A stretch of 64,000 nt of DNA, taken from NCBI RefSeq assembly GCF_000002875.2, contig NC_009396.2, positions 69,501-133,500 on the forward strand. Direction: 5' to 3'. This document shows, one piece after another, positions 34,101 through 42,526 of the stretch. Positions within the stretch are counted from its first letter, which is position 1. Each line of letters opens with the position of its first letter. Below the pieces are notes generated by a model, which worked only from the letters and a program-made list of their open reading frames with translations, was not told the DNA's origin and did no database searches. This DNA is from Leishmania infantum JPCM5 (lineage: Eukaryota; Euglenozoa; Kinetoplastea; Trypanosomatida; Trypanosomatidae). The translations under genes were made by a program, and so were the position numbers.

Positions 34101-36971
34101 GGACGGCGCACTGCTGCAAGGGGCACGAGAAGTGCCGAAGCCATGTGTGGGGTCGCAACTTCAGAGGCAGCACCGACAAACGCTCGGCCGGTAAGCGCAG
34201 ACGGTGCACATGGACCGCCATCGGAGGATCTACTGAAGGCGGTAGTGCTCCCGTCCGCGTTGCGATACGCTGACGGGGGGAGGCCGCCACCGACAGCGAC
34301 ATCGCCTGCCCGAGACACCTCCACTCGAATAAGTCATCCGTACGTGCAGCTGGCACCTTTCGGCGTCAGCCTCCTCACTGCCGCGACCGCAGGCACCGGC
34401 GGTGGGGGTGGGGGCAGCAGCCTTGGCAGCCTACAGCGCATACCCTTGTCTGGTGTTGCGACCGCTGCACTCAGCTCGCCAACTGTGCCGGCGCAGCCGT
34501 CGTCGTCCTTGACCACCGTTCCCACCTTACACTCCGCATCGCTCGTACGTCAGGCCGACTCCGCTGCGGATGAGCGGCGCAGCGTGCGCTTCGTCGAGGT
34601 CCCTCTACCGTCCGCCGCTGCGGCAACGCGGCCCGCCCGCGGTGGCGCCGCCACTGCGACTGTGACGACGACGACGTGCGTGGCGTGGTCCGACAACCTT
34701 GGCATTAGTGGCCGGTCGGTCACTCGAGCTGCCGTAGCAGCCTTGGGTCTGGCGGACCTGTTTCCCACGGCGCCTCCGCTGTCGAAGAACTCGTCGCCGC
34801 TCGACAGCCGGGGAACTCCCTTGCGCACCAACAGCGGCGACGGCACGGCCGCCGCCTCTGCGCCTTCATCGGCGTGCACGAACTTGCAGCCGTCGAATGG
34901 CACGGCAACGCCGACAACGCTTACGGTCAGTGTCGTGCCGCCCATCTACGTTACCCGCAGCATCACGTGGAAGGTGCTTCTGCCTGCCCTCGTACCCCCC
35001 GCCTCCTCGATGGCGCAAGCCATGCACAAGGGCAGCACCGACGCGGCACCGCCGCCTGCGCACTACTGTATGCTCTGCAACTACCTGTGCTCTAGCCAAG
35101 GCGCCCTTGACCAGCACTACCGTTGTGCCAGCCACCTTGAGCATCTCTACCATGCCGTTCAGCTCGGACTGCGCCGCGAGCACCTGGAGACGCTGTACGG
35201 CTGGGCCCCACGGACCGCAAGCGGCCATCAATGCGCGGGCACAGATGAGGCACACACGCGCGATCACCCCGGTTTCAGCGAAAGCGAAGGTAGCGCCAGC
35301 ACGCTCCACCTTGCACCGCCTGTCACTGCTGCGTTGCCGCTGGCGTCGCTACTCTCCCTTCAGAGCGTCACCCGCCTGCCGCTCGCCCAGCACGTCTACC
35401 CATGTGTAGTCGGTGCCCAGTCATTCTTGAACTGCCTACAGTGGTCCGCCGGTGACCCTGCGCCGTCATCGTCATCCCTGTCCTCGTCACGGGAGCCGAA
35501 ACTCCCGGGCGCGCATAAAGCGGAGGGCAGAGCAGCAGGGGCGCACCGCGCGACGCCGCTCGCGGTGGCTGGCAGTCTCGTGGCGCTGCAGAGCGTCACC
35601 GATGTTCTTCCGCCGCCGCACCTGCGGAAGCCGACGCAGCCAAGCCCGTGCCGCGGTGGTTTTGGAGTGGGGGCGGCGCCACCGTCGTCATCGGTCGACG
35701 CGGAGACACTCTCGGCGCATCATGTGTGGGTGCTGAACTTGTCCAACAGCGGCGAAGCGAGTGCGGCTGCCTCGGGAACTACTTCGCCACCGATGTCAGC
35801 GCTGCTCGTTGTGGCCGGCTACCTCGCCGCTGCCTCACCGCAGGCCACGGTGGCGCTGCTGCTCAACGACACACACACACACCTCCACGCGGTGATGCTG
35901 TACGGCTTGGGCGTGTGGCGGCTGCCGACGCCGCTGCCTATGCAAGGCTACATGGGTCTCCTGGAGCATATCGGACGCGGCGGTGGCTGGCCCGGTGTGC
36001 TGGTGCCCATGACTAACGTACCGTCCCATAAAAGGCACGAAAGCGTGCGTGAAGAAGCGTCACCTGCGACGCATGGCCCCTCGGACGGGCTCCACTGGTG
36101 CGCTCCGGAGGCGGCGTGTGCCCTGAGCTCAGACAAGCATCGCTGCGGCATGTCGGCGAGTGCGCGCGCGCTAAACCGTGACGCCATCGTGGAGGCCACG
36201 CTACTTCTCGTCCTTCACGAATATCTTCACGCGCGCCGCAACATGGTCACCCTGGCCGACTACGTTGAGCGCGTGATGCACAAGCTTCAGCTCTCTCCCT
36301 TTGTGGTGTCAGGCGCGCGTGCGGTGCACGGGGCCGAGAAGGCATCACCAGCGGTGACAGCAGCAGACGTGTTGACCGCATACCTGATACACGTCCGTCA
36401 CGGCCAAACCGTACAGGCGCTCTTGCGCGACCTCGGGTGCGTCTTCGCGACACCGCCGCGCGCTCTGGCGACGCTCATGCAACCCGCAAGGGCGTCTACT
36501 CCTGCCAGAAGTGCCGAGGAGGGTTGCAGTGCTGCGCAAGTGGGGCTGCGTGCTCCCCGCCGCCATGAGGCGTCCTTGTCGCCTGCGGCGGCGGCGCTGT
36601 CAAAACGGCTCAGCTACCGCACGCTGGGTGCCGAAGGGGCAGCGGTGGAGATGATGTTCACGGTACCACCGGCGCTCCCGTCGCGGCTACCGCCGGTCAC
36701 CTTTGCCGCCCAGCTACGTCAGTTCTACGTCGACCGTCACGCGCACCGCTGGATGCCGCAGAGGCAGGCGTCTGCAACGCCTGCACGCACGAGTGGCGCC
36801 GCGGCCAGCACAGCCCGAGCGGGAGACGAGGAGCTCATCAAGGGTAATTCACATGCGCGCCCTGCACGTGCGCTCCAAGCCCGCGACAGGGCTGGCCGCC
36901 TACGTGGCCCCCGCAAGGTCGACAAGGGCATCGAAATCGTTGATGATGAGGAGAGCCTGCCGCAGTTTTAG
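28179..36971 (+). CDS. DEAH-box RNA helicase, very large, with C2H2 zinc finger
   Basis: The 2930-residue protein carries a complete DEAH/RHA (DExH) helicase core. Motif I is STGTGKS at 372-378, Ia is SQPTRVAC, II is DEAH at 585-588 and III is SAT at 632-634. Motif IV lies near VFVAGISELHQI (about 1022), V is STNVAESSLT (about 1109) and VI is QRCGRVGR at 1157-1164. An HA2-like region (about 1215-1260) and an OB-fold-like block (about 1490-1545) follow. About 390 residues separate motifs III and IV, far more than usual, mostly low complexity. A C2H2 finger of U1/dsRNA-binding type (C2297, C2300, H2313, H2319) lies in the long C-terminal extension. The N terminus is rich in Arg/Ser with few acids and could be a mitochondrial presequence. 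First ATG in frame; upstream the frame opens only at a GTG. RNA remodelling is inferred; the target is unknown. Confidence 0.9.
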   Translation: MWGPWRTGPSISSSRTASSSRTRVVACNEIRRWSEPAVGLVPLARGRGYGNALFATSHGSSRFICGSRFSASATAFRPTSLLLCSRHCREPLASGGDSVAPPASPPSQPPSAPSAASQRKEYTAELLRSISRRGGGAVRRARHGTTTSAAVALSALLNPSSISAKGEATNNGGGAPALAATSVKGAEHVAAGSPLLRVFDATHAPRSTAPSRPAEPKSPSFAGPIANRRSSAEAPRTRRNANSNASVFTAGSTAGGGAPSSAPPPAPRPTPLSRALLHKLLHTIRTEKRVPWDALSRLHPELLHMPLYACRHEWCEGYCARGSATPIVSLAKAGSARAPSLPAASLTTIAKPRGDRNGHRRRLPPLLLCAASTGTGKSVLIPLYALDAHWAVLERRLLRTIDAYDKAAAAEATEKVRGGAHSAHDNLLSAMTAQQTAAAAAEAEAEAAHIALQPFPLDSQESFIREFTACSRLRIVVSQPTRVACAELAAYASALLDAGRTRVGASDSTEVAPAGAGLSGGRRRDKKQCALSRRLVGKRVGFAVGGESQFCSETEIVFATPGYVLNALQVSHPQSSLSPTTLVVDEAHCRDIETDALLAWMKLSRECSQGGDASTLDTSAPLPVLRQYYVVSATMNLQAMDAYLCRGLQNGSNGERDAHPGPREGLARGPKRTIAESDALPEDAGGTDPVSADAPLLLLSPMQLHHVRRWWQREQSLGAGGRIDGAEVDSAVARAVTTDQRVRAAVLQLVEVTEGYGECDDGYRDDLLLIGGAASAANGSPAASSTEHAVADFFASSAKSPTETTARVAPSRLSPPLNPSELRGADGAVIVIATQPYRVERYFVDDLDPVKGCFARSQVLFDEATRLSATAAASAAAARTPSNALQGGVSGGRKGGSQPKQGDKAASSASAADATQGTSRGFPMCLTDDGAALRARLVDLHGTRAASYVMLSTRARALVELILQLLQAARLRWIDGAAAPPATPRPPRSEQSYHADDIASEPVSTTLAAADPPAAEAPITVLVFVAGISELHQIMLALERLCDTVQPSPSTALFPSNNVADSSAPSTLVLRHGSEVFSVGLLHSTAVGSPQEQLTATEHSGAPLRLLLSTNVAESSLTIANTRVVVDTCLERRISTDDVTGATQVLTSFVSPSGLRQRCGRVGRTGDGVVIHLAPRRFVLPETLLQPPTTTRRAVLPTSSTAGLPDSSASTLTFEALPDGVATVLLRLKFLFAKVGDALAALPSPPSAAAVRLALQQLADMDLLLLPEAAETTPPQETTRNVPDLAARTASTERRSLMEASAASASAAARGPFRPANAVALYGGDGALLPLLDCSTFTPKGYFVASLPLPYEHAALVYYGLQFCCVEDALLVACAMAVPSLFLTPRVSSRSAIQMGARRGTNSDYVSQRWDVDRMPALSPLEQFYRHLWVQRHLAGFAVQRMVRPAACPSDGGEATNSRQCIHDKSSASGTGEPAPTTAAAATSVERQAGQLSEPLMLRALLRQWYAFSNVDACIGFQNTHGLNRSAMRQVDSMVAQTCGRLIRLLLQVSTASEDGAAKRFVVEDAEAEVDFGAYVCQAGAVGSGATVLPSMNGMARRGSRGGGSRGGGSTIGRIPFLPDWPAEAREQLLRSLRRLQRVAVGRVHLHHTEVRQRYGLPQWYDSEERWIRLWGRPYLRHGPTDHLASRTSGRGAGKISAGVVDKERDAREAVQRHPCFRYWVDGLPALRSPYPSLYRQQRTTSVAVGGAITPFSTSVPPPLSTQVTRSKVPIYRPPVPPPPIPPVVFAMGRTDDRLCAAFVAAFGHRTLRGEDGGHRFHHRRLRRNMQALANDEEHVCTFHIDVQQQQDLASSSLSSSGAADQPTCTAPLSPPSNSYDLLHASGVTSKSVEQALSPYLRGAGLQQLEVFQSNRLAVAARFASDGFSGLFDSLSPSYTAVLCANGDADSNADEESDDMCDGGSDAVSTQRVHAVRDGRRTAARGTRSAEAMCGVATSEAAPTNARPVSADGAHGPPSEDLLKAVVLPSALRYADGGRPPPTATSPARDTSTRISHPYVQLAPFGVSLLTAATAGTGGGGGGSSLGSLQRIPLSGVATAALSSPTVPAQPSSSLTTVPTLHSASLVRQADSAADERRSVRFVEVPLPSAAAATRPARGGAATATVTTTTCVAWSDNLGISGRSVTRAAVAALGLADLFPTAPPLSKNSSPLDSRGTPLRTNSGDGTAAASAPSSACTNLQPSNGTATPTTLTVSVVPPIYVTRSITWKVLLPALVPPASSMAQAMHKGSTDAAPPPAHYCMLCNYLCSSQGALDQHYRCASHLEHLYHAVQLGLRREHLETLYGWAPRTASGHQCAGTDEAHTRDHPGFSESEGSASTLHLAPPVTAALPLASLLSLQSVTRLPLAQHVYPCVVGAQSFLNCLQWSAGDPAPSSSSLSSSREPKLPGAHKAEGRAAGAHRATPLAVAGSLVALQSVTDVLPPPHLRKPTQPSPCRGGFGVGAAPPSSSVDAETLSAHHVWVLNLSNSGEASAAASGTTSPPMSALLVVAGYLAAASPQATVALLLNDTHTHLHAVMLYGLGVWRLPTPLPMQGYMGLLEHIGRGGGWPGVLVPMTNVPSHKRHESVREEASPATHGPSDGLHWCAPEAACALSSDKHRCGMSASARALNRDAIVEATLLLVLHEYLHARRNMVTLADYVERVMHKLQLSPFVVSGARAVHGAEKASPAVTAADVLTAYLIHVRHGQTVQALLRDLGCVFATPPRALATLMQPARASTPARSAEEGCSAAQVGLRAPRRHEASLSPAAAALSKRLSYRTLGAEGAAVEMMFTVPPALPSRLPPVTFAAQLRQFYVDRHAHRWMPQRQASATPARTSGAAASTARAGDEELIKGNSHARPARALQARDRAGRLRGPRKVDKGIEIVDDEESLPQF

Positions 36972-37269
36972 ACGCTGAGTTCAAAGGAAGGGATAGAACG
37001 GTGTCAAGCCTCCCTCCCGCACCGCTGGCGTTATTCGCACACCCGCGCGTGCGGGTGTGCTGGTGTCGCTGTTTGGGTCGATTCTTTCTGTCTGTTTATC
37101 CATCCCTACCTATCACAGAGCATGACTAAGTAAGGTGCGCCTACACGGACTCGCTAGCCCCATCACCGGCGCACAGACCTCCCCGCGCCTCCCTCCGCTG
37201 CTCGGTCCCACCATTTTCGATCGTGTTGCATGCGCGTGTGCCCCCCCCTTCCTCCCCCTCTCTCGCCTC

Positions 37270-37300
<31 letters not shown>

Positions 37301-37607
37301 GTAGAATGGGATATGAGAAACAAGTACGGAGGCAGCGTGCTGCACCGTCGGCACGCACGACTCTCGACACATACACAGACACATGCTGCTGCTGCTACTG
37401 CTCTCTCGGCCCAATGCTTCGCCCCTTCTGTGGCTCGGTCGGTTTGTCTTCCTCTATTCCTGCTGCATCGTTTCACTCGCCGCGGATTCGTGGGCAGCGC
37501 CCTCAACGCACGCAAGCACAGGCACGGAGAGAGAGGGAACGGCAGCCGCTGCTGTGCGTCTGCGTGTATTGGTGTTGGAAAAGTGTCCACGAGCGGCAAC
37601 AACAGCC
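36972..37607. other. intergenic region
   Basis: Contains a (GT)n run at about 37266-37302 and CT-rich stretches (37240-37262, 37400-37475). The frame of the SET gene is open back to an ATG at 37383, but those codons translate the pyrimidine tract. No separate gene is seen. Confidence 0.65.
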
Positions 37608-39437
37608 ATGTTGCGCTCGCTCCGCGGTGCGGGCCACCGTCGCGGCGCTCGCTGCATTCTTACCCGGCGGCGCACCGCATCCAGCCAAGTGATTCCGTCT
37701 CTCCCGCGCACTGCACAGCGTGCGATGTCGACCTCGTCACGTTCGCTGACCGCGTCGGCGACGTCTTCCGCATCTCGGCGCTCAAAGCGGCTGAGCTACG
37801 CCGACGCGGACGTGGTCTACGGCGAGAAGCCCACGACAGCACCGCCATGGGGTCTGCGGCCAAGCCCCCATGCCGGCTCGATCAGCACCGCGATGAGTGC
37901 CGCGCGCCATGCATCATGGCGCATCCGCGCGCAGCAGCGCTGGTTGACGTTGCTTCTCGCGCTCATGCGGACACCATACATCGGTGCGATTACGATGCGT
38001 GTGCTCGAGGCCTCCGCCTACGCCGCCTATGTAACGGGCTCTGTTATGGTATTTACTCGTCGGCGTGCGGGGCCTCCGGTGGCGGTGGCAACGGAGCCGG
38101 ACTCCTCTTGCGAGAACGTCGACTTGTGCGAGGCGGGCTGCACCGCCCAAACGCAGGTGTCGCAGGCACGATGCAGCGCCCACCTGCCTAAGGCAGGCGA
38201 CCTCTCAGCGTCGCCGCGTCCCTCGCCGGCCGGCCGCCCCTCCTCCTCGCTTCTCTTCTCTCACGACGCGCCGCTGCGTGAGCACGCCCTTGACTGCCTC
38301 TACATCGGCGCCAGCTCGATCCACAGCAGAGGGCTGTTCACGGCACGTGCGCTGCCGCGCGGCACCCGCATCATCGCCGAGTCGCGCCGCTCCCTCCTAC
38401 TCGCACCGCACTTTGTCACCTTGCTAGCTGACACGCACGATAAGCTGCCGGATACGTGGCACTACACCCAACCCACCGGGTGCGTCGTGGAGTTGGTGAC
38501 GCAGGCGCAGCCACATCATCTAATGAACCACAGCTGCGCACCGAATGTGTGCAGTGGACTCTCACACACCTTCTGGGAGGCCGCCACGATAGCAGGTAAA
38601 TGGCAGGAGCAGCAGCAGCAGCAGCGCTCGCGGCGGAGCGGCTCCACGCACGGTGCTGCGAGTGGGCGCACGGAGGCCTCCCACGGTAACGTCAGGGAGG
38701 AAGGTAGTCGCAGTGACATGATAGCTTGGACCTCGTCGTCGTCGCCCTTGGCCGCCGAAGCGCACAGCGCGGGCTGTGGCGAGCGGTTGACGCGGTGGCC
38801 GCACTTCGCTGACGCAAACAGCTTCTTTCTGACTCGCGATGTCGCGGCGGAAGAGGAGCTCACGCTGGACTACAGCACTCGCATGGCCCCCCTCTACGCA
38901 GGGGACTCGGCACGCGCGCTACAGTCGCGCAGCTGGCTGCTCTGCCGCTGTGGGCAGCCGTGCTGCCGTCACTACGTGTATCGCCCAAAGCCGGAAGTCA
39001 GCGCCTTTTTGCGCGCGCTGCGCACGGCACCCTATGGACACGAGCGCGGACCGCAGCCGCCAGGGCAGCACAACGTGCCGTTGATGCCGGATGGTGCAGC
39101 GCTGTCTTGCCCGACGGACGCGCGCGACCCCGTGCATATCATGGCAAAGTTGCTCGAGCTTGGCTTCGATGATGAACTTGTGCTCCTGAGCTACGCCGCC
39201 GGCAGTGCGGACGTGGTGGCGTACCTTTATGGGCAGCCGCTGCCCTCACTACAGAAATCCTCACGAACTCAATCGCGGGCACCATTCGCACGAATGTGCC
39301 CGTCGTCAGCGAGCGCGCCGCCGGCGGTGCACGAGGGCATTGACGTGGAGGTGCGCAGGATGACCAAGCGCCAGCTGCTCTCGGAATACCGCTATGTCTT
39401 TCGACTCTTGAACGAAGCGGTGCCGGTGCGTACGTGA
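37608..39437 (+). CDS. SET-domain protein (putative lysine methyltransferase)
   Basis: The 609-residue protein has the SET fold landmarks. An N-SET start is near residues 225-255 (IGASSIHSRGLFTARALPRG), followed by NHSC at 307-310 (HHLMNHSCAPNV) and ELTLDY at 417-422. A post-SET cysteine cluster C446-x-C448-x3-C452-C453 precedes RHYVYRP. These are the SAM/lysine-binding and zinc motifs of the family, so protein lysine methylation is expected; the substrate is unknown. A low-complexity Gln/Ser/Arg insertion lies between NHSC and ELTLDY. The chosen start (MLRSLRGAGHRRGARC) gives an Arg/Ser-rich, acid-poor N terminus like a mitochondrial presequence. The alternative ATG at 37383 would give a Leu-rich leader resembling a signal peptide, but it is encoded by the probable splice pyrimidine tract. 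A mildly hydrophobic stretch lies at about 105-150. Confidence 0.88.
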   Translation: MLRSLRGAGHRRGARCILTRRRTASSQVIPSLPRTAQRAMSTSSRSLTASATSSASRRSKRLSYADADVVYGEKPTTAPPWGLRPSPHAGSISTAMSAARHASWRIRAQQRWLTLLLALMRTPYIGAITMRVLEASAYAAYVTGSVMVFTRRRAGPPVAVATEPDSSCENVDLCEAGCTAQTQVSQARCSAHLPKAGDLSASPRPSPAGRPSSSLLFSHDAPLREHALDCLYIGASSIHSRGLFTARALPRGTRIIAESRRSLLLAPHFVTLLADTHDKLPDTWHYTQPTGCVVELVTQAQPHHLMNHSCAPNVCSGLSHTFWEAATIAGKWQEQQQQQRSRRSGSTHGAASGRTEASHGNVREEGSRSDMIAWTSSSSPLAAEAHSAGCGERLTRWPHFADANSFFLTRDVAAEEELTLDYSTRMAPLYAGDSARALQSRSWLLCRCGQPCCRHYVYRPKPEVSAFLRALRTAPYGHERGPQPPGQHNVPLMPDGAALSCPTDARDPVHIMAKLLELGFDDELVLLSYAAGSADVVAYLYGQPLPSLQKSSRTQSRAPFARMCPSSASAPPAVHEGIDVEVRRMTKRQLLSEYRYVFRLLNEAVPVRT

Positions 39438-40402
39438 ATAGCCTCCCTATGTGTGCGTGCTATGTGTGTGTGTGTGTTCTTTTCATGGGGGAAGAGGAGG
39501 GAGGGAGGACGACGGACTCGGCCGGAGTGGCGCAGCGCGCTTGTGCCAAGAGGGCCCTCCTCCTTGCCCGTAGGCCCGCCTTCTCTTCTCCTCCCACCCT
39601 CTCTCGCCGCCCTCACCCGCACTCATGCGCAGCGCAGGAGGTCGCATGTGCCGGTGTGTCGTAGGCCCGCATCGTCGAAGCGCCTCCGAAACGGTAACAG
39701 AAAAACGCCTGAAGGCACTCGCGCACAGCCACAAGCGTACGTAATCGCACGCACACCTGTACCCACCCAACCTCAAATCCCCGAACACACACATGCATTC
39801 CCTTATCTTGCCAAGGAGGCACCGCTACGCACGATGAACTGTACCTCTTACGCCTCCACTGACTCCTTCCCTCTTTCCCTCTCGGCTCGCACTGCGTCAC
39901 GCTCCTTCTTGTCGCGGCTGTGTGGGTTCGCTCATTCTCGGGGTGTTGTCCCCCTTCCCTCGTGGCATCGTCATCGTCTTCTCCACCGCCACCGTCCACG
40001 CTGCACACGCACACTCCACAGCGTACTTCACCTTCCTAGCTGTCTCCCTCACTCCCTCTCTGTAACCCTAACTGTCGTTGCGGCTACCGCTCTGCGTCCT
40101 TTCCGGCAACTTCTCCTGCGGTTCACTGCCAGCGTTGCTCCTACCTGTGGTGCCCCGTTCCTCTGGCCCCTCACACGCACACACACACTCACCTGCACTC
40201 TCTCAGTCTCCTTTGTCAACCGCTGGAGCTCAGCGCATTCGCTTTTTCGGCCGCCGCTTCGCCTCCATCTCACGCCGCCGCACCTCCTCGCACCTCCCTC
40301 CTCCCTCGCCCCGCGCGCGCCGGCCTCTCTCTGCATTCCGCACAGACCTGCCAAGGCGCTCTCCCGTGTGTGTCGTCGCCCGCCGTCCTTCCCAAGTGCT
40401 CA
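39438..40402. other. intergenic region SET-ODC
   Basis: Nearly 1 kb of UTR-like sequence with a TG run right after the SET stop and several CT-rich tracts (39860-40060, 40195-40330). Open frames across it are Ser/Pro/Leu/His low complexity. A single CCCTAA occurrence near 40064 is not a telomeric array. Nothing else is seen. Confidence 0.65.
40311..40345 (+). promoter_or_regulatory. candidate spliced-leader acceptor for ODC
   Basis: A C/T-rich stretch ends at TTCCGCACAG, with the AG at 40344-40345, 57 bases before the ODC ATG. Other acceptors further upstream are equally possible. Confidence 0.3.
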
Positions 40403-42526
40403 ATGGGTGATCATGACGTCGCTCTCTGCCACGTCAGCCGCTACAACCATGCGAATTACTGGGCCTTTGTGCCGCTGCCAACGGTCAGCGACGACACGGG
40501 ATGCGACAGTCTGCATCATGACAGCGCTTCCGAAAGGATAAGGATGGCGCCGCCGGCGTCCGCGTCGAAGGCGGGCGCGGCCGAGGAACGCCTGCACCCC
40601 TACGAAAGGCGTCTATTGGATCAGTACCAGATCCACCTCCAACCCGCCAACCGCAACCCGCTGAGCCGAGCCGATTCCGCCGCCGGTCGAGAGGAAACGG
40701 CGCAGACCCCCGCGCAGGTGCAGATGGTGTCTGGTGTTGCTGTTGCGGACTCGACTTCAGATCAGCACGCCTCTGTTGCATCCAGTCAGGACCTCGTCGA
40801 CCTCTTCTTCCTTGAGGGCAGCCAGGCCGTCGACGGTCTGTGCTTCTCGCCCTACCCCATCTACGGTTGGCGCACGGCCGAGGAGCGCCGGGCTGCCGTT
40901 TGTGAGGTTTTCAAGACGTACAACGTGGTCACGCGCCTGCCCGCCTCGCCGGCTGCCCTGGCCGCCGCGCAGCGCCGCTACAGCCGCCACCGGCACTCCG
41001 CCATCGCCCCCATCAACAAGAGTGCGATCGAGACGCGTGAGCAGTACTGGCGCCGCCTGTCGAACCTGTACACCCAGAAGGGTGTAAAAGATGCTGCTTC
41101 TGCCGCCGACGCTGCGGCTACGACGGCGACGAACGGTGCCGTCCCCGCTGCCCCCGCCTACGAGCCCGAGGATCCATTCTACATCATCGATCTCGGCCGT
41201 GTTGTGGAGCAGATGGCGCGCTGGCGTCACGAGCTGCCGATGGTGCGCCCTTACTTTGCCGTGAAAAGCAACCCGCAACCGGCTGTTTTGGAGGTGCTCA
41301 GCGCCCTCGGCGCCGGTTTCGACTGCGCGTCCAAGGAAGAAATACATATGGTGCTAGGTCGCCAGCTCGTGGCGTCGCCGGACGACATCATCTTCGCCAA
41401 CCCGTGCAAGCAGCTCGGCGACCTGCGTGAGGCGCAGGCGTGCGGCGTGACCTACGTGACGGTGGACAACCCGCTGGAGATGGAAAAGATCAGTCGCCTG
41501 ATGCCCTCCGCCCACGCGATTATCCGCATCAAGACGAACGACAGCAAGGCCCAGTGCTCCTTTTCCACCAAGTTCGGTGCCCCCCTTGAAGATGTCGAGG
41601 GCCTACTGGAGGCGGCCCGCCAGTTCAACGTCACCGTGTGCGGCGTCAGCTTTCACGTCGGCAGCGGCAACGACGACCAGTCTGCGTACGTGTCCGCGGT
41701 ACGCGATGCCTACCAAGTCTTTCAGCAGGCGGTCCAGTACGGCTTCAAGTGCACCATCCTCGACATCGGCGGCGGCTTCCCGGGCACGGAGGTCGTCGAG
41801 GGCAGCGGCAATACCTCTTTCGAGGCCATTGCCCGTACTATTCGACCGGTGCTGGCGGAGCTCTTCGGCGGCGGTGATGTCACCATCATCAGTGAGCCCG
41901 GCCGCTACTTCACGGCTGCCTCGCACGCGCTTCTCATGAACGTATTCGCCTCCCGCACGCTGCGACTGTCCGATGTCGAGGTGAGTCGCCAAGCCTTCCA
42001 GTCCGTCGTGTCGATGGACGAGCCCGAAGAGTACCAGTACTACGTCAACGACGGCCTCTACCACAGCTTCAACTGCATCCTCTTCGATCACGCCCACCCA
42101 ACGCTTCTCCTGCTAAACGACGGCGACGGCGCTGACGGGGTGGAGAGTGGCACGGAGGCGGCAGCGGTGTGCAGCGAGGAGGAGGGCGAGACGTCGCTGA
42201 GCGGTCCCCTGGCGAACGATGCACTGTTCATGTCCGCCTGGGACCGCCGTCGCAGCTTCGCGCGCCGCCCGCTGCGCATCACAACCATCTTCGGCCCCAC
42301 CTGCGATTCGATGGACTGCATCCTGAAGAAGCAGCCCTTCCCGGAGATGAAGCTGGGCGACTGGCTTCTGGTGCCAGACATGGGCAGCTACACCACCGCC
42401 GCCGCCGGCTTCTTCAACGGTTTCGCGACGCGCCGCCTTGAGTGGGTGAGCTCTGTGGACTTGTGCGCGAGGCCGAGGCCTGTGTATACGCGTGAGGGCA
42501 ACACGCTGAGGTGTGTGAGCGAGTGA
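40403..42526 (+). CDS. ODC: ornithine decarboxylase
   Basis: This PLP-dependent group IV decarboxylase makes putrescine from ornithine, the entry step to spermidine and hence trypanothione. The 707-residue length and the start MGDHDVALCH agree with the Leishmania enzyme as remembered. Visible landmarks are the PLP lysine K288 in YFAVKSNPQP, HVGSG at 418-422, the GGGFPG loop at about 456-461, SEPGR at 497-501 and the catalytic cysteine C634 in GPTCDSMD. An N-terminal extension of roughly 240 residues, absent from mammalian and T. brucei enzymes, is Ala/Ser-rich and of unknown role. A second low-complexity insertion (about 572-615) precedes the last barrel strands. The protein ends soon after the core, with no PEST-type degron, consistent with a stable enzyme. 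The upstream frame opens only at a GTG. Confidence 0.97.
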   Translation: MGDHDVALCHVSRYNHANYWAFVPLPTVSDDTGCDSLHHDSASERIRMAPPASASKAGAAEERLHPYERRLLDQYQIHLQPANRNPLSRADSAAGREETAQTPAQVQMVSGVAVADSTSDQHASVASSQDLVDLFFLEGSQAVDGLCFSPYPIYGWRTAEERRAAVCEVFKTYNVVTRLPASPAALAAAQRRYSRHRHSAIAPINKSAIETREQYWRRLSNLYTQKGVKDAASAADAAATTATNGAVPAAPAYEPEDPFYIIDLGRVVEQMARWRHELPMVRPYFAVKSNPQPAVLEVLSALGAGFDCASKEEIHMVLGRQLVASPDDIIFANPCKQLGDLREAQACGVTYVTVDNPLEMEKISRLMPSAHAIIRIKTNDSKAQCSFSTKFGAPLEDVEGLLEAARQFNVTVCGVSFHVGSGNDDQSAYVSAVRDAYQVFQQAVQYGFKCTILDIGGGFPGTEVVEGSGNTSFEAIARTIRPVLAELFGGGDVTIISEPGRYFTAASHALLMNVFASRTLRLSDVEVSRQAFQSVVSMDEPEEYQYYVNDGLYHSFNCILFDHAHPTLLLLNDGDGADGVESGTEAAAVCSEEEGETSLSGPLANDALFMSAWDRRRSFARRPLRITTIFGPTCDSMDCILKKQPFPEMKLGDWLLVPDMGSYTTAAAGFFNGFATRRLEWVSSVDLCARPRPVYTREGNTLRCVSE

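Noticed and set aside
40060..40073. TAACCCTAAC, resembling telomeric repeat
   Set aside because: Only one and a half units; no array.
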